Of a stretch of DNA of 15,134 nucleotides, positions 1 through 7,416 are shown piece after piece. Within the stretch, counting starts at the first letter, position 1. Each line of letters starts with the position of its first letter. The notes under the pieces are model-generated. The model saw only the letters and a program-made list of their open reading frames with translations. It did no database searches and had not been told where the DNA came from. The translations under genes were made by a program, and so were the position numbers. The DNA comes from Candidatus Cloacimonadota bacterium (GTDB taxonomy: Bacteria > Cloacimonadota > Cloacimonadia > Cloacimonadales > TCS61), in the NCBI GenBank assembly GCA_030596265.1, contig JAUVKM010000021.1, positions 1 through 15,134 of the forward strand. Reading direction: 5' to 3'.

Positions 1-1159
1 CAAAATATGGTTCAGTACTTATACACCCTAAACCTGCAAATGATGATAAATTATCAGAGAAAGCACAATATGTTAGATTTAATGATATATTCGATTCAAC
101 AGAACCAGGCAGATTCCCAGACAATAGATTATTTGTTCCAGTCATGCTCCTATTATCTGAATATATTTTACTAAGTTCATTTTGTAGCTCATTATTTGTA
201 CGAATGTCCTTTTCATACCATTCATCATAAAAGAATTCAATACCATAACCTGCATTATTTGCTATAGTACAATTTGTAATTTTTGGATTAATGCTCCAAC
301 CAAAAAAGTATTCTACAATATAAATACCAGATTCTCCATTATTGCATATAAGATTATTAATAATTATTGGAGAAGAATCAGAGATTTTTAAACCATACCC
401 TCCATTATTGCATACTTTATTATTTATAATCTTTGGGGAAGCAGAAGGAACTTGTATACCATTAAATTGGTTATTTGTAATTTGGCAATTTATTATTACT
501 GAATTATTAGCTACATAAATTCCGTTTCCCGAATTATTAGAAATAATGAGATTGTAAAAGTATCCTGTATTCCAACTATCAGCAAAGATAGCATCATTGG
601 ATTGATTGGAAGATATGATGCTGTTATCTATTATTATACCACCTACATCGTAAATTGCCCCTCCATTACTATTGGCATAGTTGTTTATAAATTTACAATG
701 AGAAATTAGAATTTTAGAAAAATCATCAATATATATGGCACCTCCACTTTGCTCACTCCAATCTGCTCCAATTGCCTTTCCAAACTCTAAATGGCAATAA
801 ACGATCTTTGATGAATCATTTGTGGCTGGAGTGTTATCAAATCGAATCCCATGCCAACCAATATGTGTATTGTTATAATATCCTGTTGTATCTGCAACAG
901 TGAATTTAATTGAATCTTGTTCTGTTCCTTCCGCGAGTAATCTCCCTTGTACATTAAATTTATAATGTCCTTGAAATTCAATTAAACAGCCAGGATCTAT
1001 TGTTAGAGTTTGTCCGTCTGGGATTTCTATTTCACCTTCAATCAAATATGGAGAACCAGATAACGACCAAGTTCCAAAAACGTTTCCGGCAGGAATAGTG
1101 GTTTGAGAAAAAAGAAATGAAAAAAGGAAAATTAAAATAATAATCATAATTTTCTTCAT
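1..1159 (-). CDS. secreted right-handed beta-helix protein, C-terminus outside window
   Basis: About 386 codons are open from the ATG at 1159 to the left edge, with no stop, so the gene is partial. The first 21 residues are a signal peptide: Lys-Lys, a long Ile/Leu/Phe core, then FLFSQ, the same ending as in the neighbouring secreted proteins. The mature part begins with a typical cap (PAGNVFGTWSLSGSPYLIEG, then a DGQTLTIDPGC stretch). It continues as short repeating units rich in Asn, Ile and Gly (KIINNKVCNNGGYG, ITNCTIANNAGYG), the pattern of parallel beta-helix proteins of the polymorphic outer-membrane/pectate-lyase-fold type. An AGGATG Shine-Dalgarno lies 6 bases upstream. It is the last of four tandem secreted genes and probably also ends in a sorting domain, which cannot be seen here. 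Surface adhesion or polysaccharide binding is possible, but no catalytic residues identify an enzyme. Confidence 0.85.
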   Translation of the reverse strand, partial: MKKIMIIILIFLFSFLFSQTTIPAGNVFGTWSLSGSPYLIEGEIEIPDGQTLTIDPGCLIEFQGHYKFNVQGRLLAEGTEQDSIKFTVADTTGYYNNTHIGWHGIRFDNTPATNDSSKIVYCHLEFGKAIGADWSEQSGGAIYIDDFSKILISHCKFINNYANSNGGAIYDVGGIIIDNSIISSNQSNDAIFADSWNTGYFYNLIISNNSGNGIYVANNSVIINCQITNNQFNGIQVPSASPKIINNKVCNNGGYGLKISDSSPIIINNLICNNGESGIYIVEYFFGWSINPKITNCTIANNAGYGIEFFYDEWYEKDIRTNNELQNELSKIYSDNRSMTGTNNLLSGNLPGSVESNISLNLTYCAFSDNLSSFAGLGCISTEPYF

Positions 1160-1217
1160 AATTACATCCTATTTTATTAGTACTTGTCCCATGAAATGCA
1201 AAGCTTATTTCATTAGG
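1160..1217 (-). repeat. 58-bp gene-junction repeat, copy A
   Basis: This stretch covers the last codons and stop of the propeller/FN3 gene and the whole spacer up to the next ATG. It matches copy B (4538-4595) at 49 of 58 positions by direct comparison. Both copies contain a small hairpin, ATGAAAT pairing with ATTTCAT around an inner GC/GC step, that overlaps the TAA stop of this gene. Both end at the start codon of a secreted-protein gene. The shared junction points to duplication of whole gene cassettes. Confidence 0.85.
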
Positions 1218-2902
1218 ATCATTTTCTTGGTTTGTTTTACTTTTCCGTCAACTTTTAATTGGTAGAAGTAAACACCTGAGCTGGCGGGATTAATGTTTTG
1301 ATCTACTCCTCTCCATGTGATGGAATATTGATTGCTTTGCCCTCTTCCTTCGATACGATGCTGCGCATCACTCAGGATGACAGGCAATGATATTATCCTC
1401 TGACCCTTGATGTTGTAGATATCAATAGTCACAAATAAGGACATTTGTGCTATGGAAAAGCTGATTTTTGTAGATGGATTGAATGGGTTAGGAAAGTTTG
1501 AAAGATCTGTTGCGGAAATTAAATTGAGATCAGCTTCGGTTAATTCCACGATTATATCGTTGGAAGTTGCAGTTCCGCCAGTACCGACAGAATTATAGGG
1601 AGCAATTATAAAATAGTACGTTCCGGGAATTGTCACATAAAGAAAAAACTGCTCCATAGAACCAAAAAGCTCATAAGCGTTTCCCAAATTATCTTGTAGA
1701 TAATATCCCAAAATGGGGTCAACAAAGGGACCACCATGTAAACCTTGAATAGGATTATCCCATGTTAAAATAATTTCCAGAGAATTGGGCGCAACCTGTT
1801 CCCCATAAAAATTGCCAACAGAATCGGGCACATCCGGACCAACCCAGACTGTACCGGAAACCGAACTGCTTCCGTAACTATTTATTGCAGCCAGCAAATA
1901 TTCTGAGTAGCCAGAGGTTGGAATACTAACATCGTTATAAGTAGCTGGTTCGCCAATCACCGGAGCAGTATCAGTATAAATCAAAGTAGCATCTCGATAA
2001 AGTCGGATTTCACTCAGTTCTGTAAGCGGATTTCCATTTTCATCTACGGCGGGATTTACCCAATTGACAAATACTTCCAAGGCACCAATAGGATCAGTGG
2101 TTAAAGTAAAATCTGTCGGAGGACCGGGAGCATAACCCGTTGCAGCAATTTCATAACCAAATAAATAACTTGTTGTCCCTTTAGCAATACCACCCAGTAT
2201 CAAAATTTCGGGAACAATTTCATTGGAGCAGAACAAACCTCCAGCGTGGGTGCCGGGAAAGTCTTCCGTAACATTATGAGATAATCCGGTTGAAGAAAAA
2301 CCGGGCAATTGATATTGTGTCACGATTCCGTCTCCACCTGTGTAAACTCCTGTATAAGTCCACAAAAACGGCTCTCCTGCACTGTATGAATCATGAGTTA
2401 ATCCTTTTGCATCATCTGTAAAAACCAGTTGATTCAGCAAAATACCATTGCGATCTATCAACATGAGCACATCCGATTGCCAGTTCGTAACCCAGAAGGC
2501 ATTTTCATTTGGATCATAGGCAATTGCATCGACAGTAATCGGGGATGTAATACCTCCAACAATGGACTGCGAATTAAAATCCATCTGGAAAATCGTGTTA
2601 GCTGATCCGCTGCCACCATAGAAATACTCGCCGTCTGTGGTAAGATCGTTTAAACCAAAAGGAATATTGGGAATGGTAAAATTTTCAATCCAGGTTCCAT
2701 TCAGATCGAATTTAGCAATTTGGTTGTCTGTGGAATTGGAGACATAAAAATGTTCTCCGTCTGTTTCCACTCCACTCGGACTGGCAAAACCGGATGGAGT
2801 TGTTACATCAAATTGAAAATACAGATCCCAGATTTCTTTAGATTGGGAAAAGAGAAATGTACTGTAAAAAAACAAGAAAATAATAAATACAAGGTTTTTC
2901 AT
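1205..2902 (-). CDS. secreted beta-propeller / fibronectin III protein with type IX-like sorting domain
   Basis: The 565-residue protein has a signal peptide at 1-20 ending FLFSQ. Residues 36-250 form propeller-like repeats (SGVETDGEHFYVSN, NDLTTDGEYFYGGS, AIAYDPNENAFWVTN), similar to NHL or YncE-type blades. Two fibronectin type III-like domains follow at about 258-352 and 354-455. The C-terminal sorting domain at 468-565 has NFPNPFNPSTKISF, YNIKGQ, SSGVYFYQLKVDG and TKKMILMK. Proteins with this tail are usually exported across the inner membrane by Sec and then across the outer membrane by a type IX-like system, ending outside or surface-bound. The start lies only 9 bases after the previous gene's stop and has no clear Shine-Dalgarno, so translational coupling is likely. 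Residues 507-519 are an unusual insert encoded by a REP-like sequence. The ligand or substrate is unknown. Confidence 0.88.
   Translation of the reverse strand: MKNLVFIIFLFFYSTFLFSQSKEIWDLYFQFDVTTPSGFASPSGVETDGEHFYVSNSTDNQIAKFDLNGTWIENFTIPNIPFGLNDLTTDGEYFYGGSGSANTIFQMDFNSQSIVGGITSPITVDAIAYDPNENAFWVTNWQSDVLMLIDRNGILLNQLVFTDDAKGLTHDSYSAGEPFLWTYTGVYTGGDGIVTQYQLPGFSSTGLSHNVTEDFPGTHAGGLFCSNEIVPEILILGGIAKGTTSYLFGYEIAATGYAPGPPTDFTLTTDPIGALEVFVNWVNPAVDENGNPLTELSEIRLYRDATLIYTDTAPVIGEPATYNDVSIPTSGYSEYLLAAINSYGSSSVSGTVWVGPDVPDSVGNFYGEQVAPNSLEIILTWDNPIQGLHGGPFVDPILGYYLQDNLGNAYELFGSMEQFFLYVTIPGTYYFIIAPYNSVGTGGTATSNDIIVELTEADLNLISATDLSNFPNPFNPSTKISFSIAQMSLFVTIDIYNIKGQRIISLPVILSDAQHRIEGRGQSNQYSITWRGVDQNINPASSGVYFYQLKVDGKVKQTKKMILMK
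1346..1382 (-). repeat. REP-like element inside the sorting domain, copy 1
   Basis: On the minus strand this reads GTCATCCTGAG, then GATGC-GCA-GCATC (a perfect 5-bp hairpin), then GTATCGAAGGA. The GTCATCCTGAG ... CGAAGGA pattern resembles dispersed palindromic repeats found between genes in many environmental genomes; this is a resemblance from memory, not a search result. Here it lies in frame and encodes roughly VILSDAQHRIEG. Of the three copies this one keeps the hairpin best, so it looks least decayed. Confidence 0.55.
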
Positions 2903-2911
2903 AGTAGTTTC

Positions 2912-4537
2912 TTATTTCATTAGGATCATTTTCTTGGTTTGCTTTACTTCTCCGTCAACTTTCAATTGGTAAAAGTAAATTCCAGAGCTAACGGGATTAT
3001 TATTCTGATCTACTCCCCTCCATGTTATGGAATAATCATTATTTTGTCCTCTTCCTTCGATACGATGCTCCACAACATTCAGGATGATATGTAAAGATTT
3101 AACTCTTTGACCTTTAACATTAAAGATATTAATTTCAATTAGTTCGTTTTGTTGGTTTTGTTCGATGTTAAAATTAATTGTAGTTTCAGGATTAAAAGGG
3201 TTAGGATAATTTTGTAATTCGTAATTCGCAATTGGTAATTGAGAATCGTCTGCTGAAACTTGGATTTCGCCTTCCAGAACATATACATCGTAGCCTGTTT
3301 CATCTTCTTGTTCAACAAAGAAAAGAAGCTCTCCATCAGATTTACGTCTAATTGTAAAAGGTGAAATGGACGTATCTTGTTGATGGATAATATTTCCATT
3401 AATTCTGTCACGAATTTCTAATTGATTCCCACGGAAATACATTATATAATGTTCTTCATTGTTAACAGAAATACAGGTGGATGAAGTAATTAAACTTGTT
3501 CCTATTTGAGTATCATCTTTTATCCACAATGTATCAGAAAAATCTGGTGAATAGTTTTTAAAATTTATAGTAGTTCCGTTTTCATCATCAATAATTTTAT
3601 TATAGAAAACCACACCTAATTCATTAATGTTTAAATCATTATTTGATAAAAACTTGCTTTGAAGAATAAAATTGTTATTTGAAGTCCCTCCGTTCATATC
3701 CCATGATTGCCCACCACTAACATAATCAATATATTGAACTATCGGATTGTATTCATTTTCAAAAGTAACAATTTTATATCTTTTAGCAGTACTTTCATGG
3801 GCACCCGGATCAAAAGAGCTTGTTCTTAATGAATCTCCCAATACTAATATTTTATTTATTTCATTATTGATTTTAATTTCACGACCTATTGTTTCAAATT
3901 CATCAATAAAGCATAAAGACAAGTTTTGAAATTGATATCTAAAAAGATGAGAAAAATTTTCAAAAAAAGTACAAATATTAAGGATACCTGAGGAATGAAT
4001 TTTATTGATTCCTACATATAGGCATAATTCTGATTCTAATACAAGATTTTCAATAAAATTAACAGTGTAATTAAAATTTTCATAATCAAATATGTTATTT
4101 CCAAGATAAACCATTTCTGAGCCAATTAACGACATGTTATCCAATTGATAAATTTCAAATAGATAAAATGTTTGACCTTCCCATAGGTTATTATCGCTAT
4201 ATAGAAAAAATGATGCTAAATAAGTTATACTATCTATACCAAATAACGAAGCATGTTTAAAAATTCTTTCGGTTCCACAATCAAATGGGATAGTTAATAA
4301 TGTGTCCCCAATTTGGTTGTAAATAACACATTTTCCATCTGCCTCTAAATATAAATCTTCTTTATAACTTACAATTATTTCTTCTACTCCATCATTATTA
4401 TAATCAAATAGTTGAAGATTGGTAAGCACATAATCTGGATTAATTTTTTCAAAACTAAAATCGAGTTCAAAATTAACTTGAGAAAAAAGTAAAGTACTGC
4501 AACATGTCAGGATTAAAGCGAATACAAAGATTTTCAT
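2912..4537 (-). CDS. secreted paralogue with FG-GAP-like motif and type IX-like sorting domain (copy 2)
   Basis: The 541-residue protein has a signal peptide at 1-20 (MK, hydrophobic core, TLLFSQ). A DYNNDGVEEIIV motif at 45-56 looks like the calcium-binding loop of FG-GAP/VCBS repeats. A long divergent middle follows, then a conserved block (SSTCISVNNEEHYIMYFRGN, IRDRINGNIIH, FFVEQEDETGYDVYVLE) before the sorting domain at about 446-541, which ends TKKMILMK. It is a clear paralogue of the gene starting at 6236. Both ends are nearly the same and the centre (about residues 65-330) differs strongly. The start has an AGGA Shine-Dalgarno and sits in the duplicated junction repeat. A surface or extracellular location is inferred from the tail. 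The function is not recognised. A REP-like insert falls at residues 484-495. Confidence 0.87.
   Translation of the reverse strand: MKIFVFALILTCCSTLLFSQVNFELDFSFEKINPDYVLTNLQLFDYNNDGVEEIIVSYKEDLYLEADGKCVIYNQIGDTLLTIPFDCGTERIFKHASLFGIDSITYLASFFLYSDNNLWEGQTFYLFEIYQLDNMSLIGSEMVYLGNNIFDYENFNYTVNFIENLVLESELCLYVGINKIHSSGILNICTFFENFSHLFRYQFQNLSLCFIDEFETIGREIKINNEINKILVLGDSLRTSSFDPGAHESTAKRYKIVTFENEYNPIVQYIDYVSGGQSWDMNGGTSNNNFILQSKFLSNNDLNINELGVVFYNKIIDDENGTTINFKNYSPDFSDTLWIKDDTQIGTSLITSSTCISVNNEEHYIMYFRGNQLEIRDRINGNIIHQQDTSISPFTIRRKSDGELLFFVEQEDETGYDVYVLEGEIQVSADDSQLPIANYELQNYPNPFNPETTINFNIEQNQQNELIEINIFNVKGQRVKSLHIILNVVEHRIEGRGQNNDYSITWRGVDQNNNPVSSGIYFYQLKVDGEVKQTKKMILMK
3053..3088 (-). repeat. REP-like element inside the sorting domain, copy 2
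   Basis: This is the equivalent position in the second sorting domain. It reads ATCATCCTGAATGTTGTGGA and then GCATCGTATCGAAGGA on the minus strand. The outer parts match copy 1, while the centre has drifted so that the short hairpin is lost. It encodes about ILNVVEHRIEG. Confidence 0.5.
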
Positions 4538-4595
4538 AATAATTTCCTATTATATTAACACTAGCCCCATGAAATGCGAAGCTTATTTCATTAGG
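4538..4595 (-). repeat. 58-bp gene-junction repeat, copy B
   Basis: This is the partner of copy A at 1160-1217, with 9 differences in 58 bases. It lies between the two paralogues and ends at the ATG of the downstream one (4537). It still contains an apparent old gene end (CCTAATGAAATAAG, matching the MK-stop codons elsewhere). Here, however, those codons lie downstream of the current stop at 4608, so they are a non-coding remnant. The ATGAAAT/ATTTCAT hairpin is intact; its loop has TTC where copy A has TTT. Confidence 0.85.
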
Positions 4596-4607
4596 ATTTA
4601 TCCGCCA

Positions 4608-6236
4608 TTATTTTAGGAGGATCATCTTCTTGGTTTGCTTCACTTCTCCGTCAACTTTTAATTGATAGAAGTAGATTCCAGAGCTAACGGGATTAGTGTT
4701 TTGATCTGTGCCTCTCCATGTGATGGAATATTGATTGCTTTGCCCTCTTCCTTCGATACGATGCCCCACAACATTCAGGATGACATGTAAAGATTTAACT
4801 CTTTGACCTTTAACATTAAAGATATTAATTTCAATTAGTTCGTTTAGTTGGTTTTGTTCGATGCTAAAACTAATCGTAGTGGATGGATTAAATGGGTTGG
4901 GGTGGTTTTGTAGTTCGTAATTTTTAATTGGTAATTCATTTTCGTCTGCTGAAACCTGAATTTCACTTTCCAGAACATAAACATCGTAACCTGTTTCATC
5001 TTCCTGCTCTACAAAGAAAAGAAGCTCTCCATCGAATTTACGTAGAATTTCGAAAGGTGAAAAAGAGGAGTTTTGATAATGGATGATGTTTCCATTTATT
5101 CTATCGCGTATTTCTAATTGATTCCCACGAAAGTACATTACATAGTGATCCTCATTGTTTACTGAAATGCAGGTGGAAGATGTAATCTGATTATCCCCAA
5201 TATAACTATCTCCTTTGACCCAAAGTGAATCAGCGAAGTCAGTTGAGAAATTAGTAAAATGAATAGAGGTACCAACATTTGTATCATATTCTATATTGTA
5301 AGCAATTAAGCCGTAATTAATAAAATATAAGTCATTATTAGTTAAAACTTTAAAGTGGTGTGGATAATTTTCATAAATTTCATCTCCAAACCAATTATTA
5401 TAGCTACCATGAATATGATAGACTTCCTGAACCTGGCTTTGCAGTTCTGGAGTTACTAAATTTATTCGATAATGCCGACTTTTTGATTCTACATCTTCTA
5501 ATTCACTCCAATCGTGGAAGTAATACATTCCAGTACATAATAACCAATCATAAGTATTATAAACAATTATTCTTTCTCCAGCATTTTCTATTTCTTCAAT
5601 AAAAGTGATATCATTATTTGATAAAAGAAACTTATATATTATGGATTTATCACGATATGTATATGTATCAACTTGAGTTGTATGTGTTGATTTGTGATGT
5701 TTTGTACCAATATAAAATATAATCTCATCCGTAGATAATATTTGATGTATAATGTCTGAAGTATTAATTGAATAGCTGATATAAGTTTCGTCAGATTGTC
5801 CTACCCCAATAAGGTAGTCTTGTTCACAAATTAATGATCCGCTCTCAAAATCGAAAACTTTTACACGTAGATATACTTCTTCCAGAAATACTCCTGACCT
5901 GTAAATAAAAGTAGCAAGAAGATAAGTAATTTCATTGTTTTTTAGAATGTAACCTTTTTGAAAAAACTCATCTTCGTTATTTTCCTGGAAAAATTCTTCT
6001 AATACTGAGCCTGTTTGAGAGTAGCAAATAATTCTCCAACAGTTATTATAAACATCACTTTTGTAACTGATTACTACGTCTTCAATCCCGTTATCATCAT
6101 AATCAAAAAGTTGAAGATTGGTTAATCCATCATCAGGATTGGTCTTTTCAAAGCTAAAATCAAGTTCAAAATTGACTTGAGAAAAAAGTAAAGTACTAAA
6201 TAAAATAAGGATAAAAATAAGTATCTGGTTTTTCAT
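4608..6236 (-). CDS. secreted paralogue with FG-GAP-like motif and type IX-like sorting domain (copy 3)
   Basis: The ATG at 6236 is chosen over a longer TTG-initiated frame from 6302. It has a strong GGAGG at 6242-6246 and begins directly with a signal peptide (MKNQ, hydrophobic core, TLLFSQ) matching its paralogue; the extra 22 residues would mask that signal. The product is 542 residues. DYDDNGIEDVVI at 45-56 is FG-GAP-like, the centre is divergent, and a conserved C-terminal third (SSTCISVNNEDHYVMYFRGN, FFVEQEDETGYDVYVLE) leads into the sorting domain at about 447-542. The tail ends TKKMILLK rather than MILMK, apparently because about 25 bases were inserted near the stop. As first gene of the secreted array it follows manC across a long hairpin. 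Extracellular localisation is inferred and no enzymatic function is recognised. Confidence 0.87.
   Translation of the reverse strand: MKNQILIFILILFSTLLFSQVNFELDFSFEKTNPDDGLTNLQLFDYDDNGIEDVVISYKSDVYNNCWRIICYSQTGSVLEEFFQENNEDEFFQKGYILKNNEITYLLATFIYRSGVFLEEVYLRVKVFDFESGSLICEQDYLIGVGQSDETYISYSINTSDIIHQILSTDEIIFYIGTKHHKSTHTTQVDTYTYRDKSIIYKFLLSNNDITFIEEIENAGERIIVYNTYDWLLCTGMYYFHDWSELEDVESKSRHYRINLVTPELQSQVQEVYHIHGSYNNWFGDEIYENYPHHFKVLTNNDLYFINYGLIAYNIEYDTNVGTSIHFTNFSTDFADSLWVKGDSYIGDNQITSSTCISVNNEDHYVMYFRGNQLEIRDRINGNIIHYQNSSFSPFEILRKFDGELLFFVEQEDETGYDVYVLESEIQVSADENELPIKNYELQNHPNPFNPSTTISFSIEQNQLNELIEINIFNVKGQRVKSLHVILNVVGHRIEGRGQSNQYSITWRGTDQNTNPVSSGIYFYQLKVDGEVKQTKKMILLK
4749..4784 (-). repeat. 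REP-like element inside the sorting domain, copy 3
   Basis: This third in-frame copy reads GTCATCCTGAATGTTGTGGG and then GCATCGTATCGAAGGA on the minus strand. The outer parts are identical to copy 1 and the centre is like copy 2. It encodes about VILNVVGHRIEG at residues 485-496 of the 6236-start protein. Confidence 0.5.
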
Positions 6237-6248
6237 TACAACCTCCTG

Positions 6249-6264
6249 TTCAACGTAAGTTGAA
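6249..6264 (-). promoter_or_regulatory. small hairpin next to a strong ribosome binding site
   Basis: On the minus strand TTCAAC and GTTGAA form a 6-bp stem with a TTAC loop. It ends two bases before the CAGGAGG ribosome binding site of the 6236 gene. Such a stem could protect the 5' end of a processed transcript or tune ribosome access. It is short, so a chance occurrence is possible. Confidence 0.3.
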
Positions 6265-6274
6265 ACAGTAAAAC

Positions 6275-6315
6275 AACTTAAACCAAGATTGGCTAACACC
6301 AACTTAGTTCAAGTT
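6275..6315 (-). terminator. long hairpin after manC, possible weak terminator or processing site
   Basis: The element starts at the base after the manC stop codon. Left arm 6315-6299 (AACTTGAACTAAGTTGG) pairs with right arm 6292-6275 (CCAATCTTGGTTTAAGTT). This gives 17 pairs with G-U pairs at two places, one bulged T and a 6-base loop. Only GTTTTAC follows, so the U tract is weak. It probably attenuates transcription or marks an mRNA processing point between the envelope run and the secreted array. Confidence 0.55.
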
Positions 6316-7371
6316 TTATAATAATTCTTCTTTTCCTTCCTTTTTCAGTTTTTCTACGATAGTTTTTACATCTTCACTGCGATCTATTTTGGTAATGAGA
6401 AGTGCATCTTCACTTTCTACAACTACCAGATCATCAACTCCAATGAGGGCAACAAACTTCTTTGAATTTATATAATTATTATTGCTGTCAATTGCTTCGT
6501 ATTCACAATTAATAACATTATTATTTTCATCTTTATCAGAAATCTTGTAAAGTGCTTTCCAACTGCCAACGTCACTCCACCTATAATCCACAGGAATTAC
6601 AATTCTCTTTTCTGCTTGTTCCATAATTCCAATATCAACCGGTATTTTCGGCATTTGCGCATATTCAGAAGAAATATCAGCAGAGAGTCCATCTTTGTCC
6701 CATCTGGCATTGATTTTTTTCAATACCTGAGCAACTTTTGGAAGATATTCTTTGTAGGCATTTAAAATAGTTTCGATCTTCCACATGAACATACCGCTGT
6801 TCCAAAAGAAATTACCCGAACTTAAGAATTGTTTAGCTGTCGCCAGATCCGGTTTTTCCTTAAATTGTTTCACGTAGAACATTTTTTGCTCTATTTTTTT
6901 TCCTGCTTCAATGTAGCCATAACCGGTAGCTGGATAATCCGGTTTAATTCCAAACGTAACCAAATTATTCTTATCAGCAGCATCTTCTCCAATTTCAAGA
7001 GAAGCCAAAAAACCATCGTTGAGCGCGATTAAATGGTCAGCTGGCAATACAATCATCTTTACAGTTTTACTGTACTTACGGGCAAGATATTGAGCACTGA
7101 GAGCAATACATGGTGCAGTGTTCATACCAAAAGGTTCAATGATTATATTTTCCTGTGGAAGACAGGGCAAATGTTTTCTGGTAAGCTCAACCTGAGAACT
7201 TGCTGTTACAATGTAAATATCTTCAATTTTAATTTTAGCATGAAGGCGTTTAACCGTCATCTGGAGCATTGAATCTTCTGAAATGATGTTTAGGAATTGT
7301 TTCGGATTAGTTTTTCTGCTTAGTGGCCAGAAACGGGTTCCAATACCACCTGCCATAATTAGCGCAATCAT
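6316..7371 (-). CDS. manC: mannose-1-phosphate guanylyltransferase
   Basis: This cytoplasmic enzyme joins mannose-1-phosphate and GTP to make GDP-mannose and pyrophosphate, supplying mannose, fucose and related sugars for surface glycans. With the ATG at 7371 the protein is 351 residues. That start has GGAGG five bases upstream; a TTG four codons earlier would place the ribosome site inside the gene. Family motifs are all present: AGGIGTRFWPLSR at 7-19 with PKQF following (nucleotide-binding signature), LPADH 109-113, FKEKPD 170-175, WNSGMF 190-195, DIGIMEQ 246-252 and WSDVGSW 265-271. The length fits the single-function form; the C-terminal phosphomannose isomerase domain of bifunctional enzymes is absent. 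It lies 45 bases downstream of the lolA-like gene on the same strand, probably co-transcribed. Confidence 0.95.
   Translation of the reverse strand: MIALIMAGGIGTRFWPLSRKTNPKQFLNIISEDSMLQMTVKRLHAKIKIEDIYIVTASSQVELTRKHLPCLPQENIIIEPFGMNTAPCIALSAQYLARKYSKTVKMIVLPADHLIALNDGFLASLEIGEDAADKNNLVTFGIKPDYPATGYGYIEAGKKIEQKMFYVKQFKEKPDLATAKQFLSSGNFFWNSGMFMWKIETILNAYKEYLPKVAQVLKKINARWDKDGLSADISSEYAQMPKIPVDIGIMEQAEKRIVIPVDYRWSDVGSWKALYKISDKDENNNVINCEYEAIDSNNNYINSKKFVALIGVDDLVVVESEDALLITKIDRSEDVKTIVEKLKKEGKEELL
6866..6881 (-). other. degenerate parS-like sequence inside manC
   Basis: On the minus strand this reads TGTTCTACGTGAAACA, one base away from the ParB consensus TGTTNCACGTGAAACA. It also encodes the conserved F-Y-V-K-Q of the manC catalytic region, so coding constraint may explain it, and the central CACGTG is broken to TACGTG. 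It is listed because a near-perfect parS lies 6.5 kb away at 13384. Confidence 0.25.
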
Positions 7372-7416
7372 AATATCCTCCAAAGAATAATATAATCTTT
7401 ATTTTTGTATTTTAGT

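Noticed and set aside
3520..3528. Perfect DnaA box (TTATCCACA)
   Set aside because: It is a single copy inside a secreted-protein gene, with no cluster of boxes or AT-rich unwinding region around it, and it is not kept at the matching place in the paralogue. Chance is the simpler explanation.
1205..4900. Insertion sequence or transposon as cause of the repeats
   Set aside because: No transposase, terminal inverted repeats or target-site duplications are visible. The repeats follow gene and domain boundaries, as expected from gene duplication.
6237..6302. TTG-initiated N-terminal extension of the secreted protein starting at 6236
   Set aside because: It would add 22 residues before a good signal peptide and would translate through the GGAGG ribosome site and hairpin. 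The ATG at 6236 matches the paralogue.
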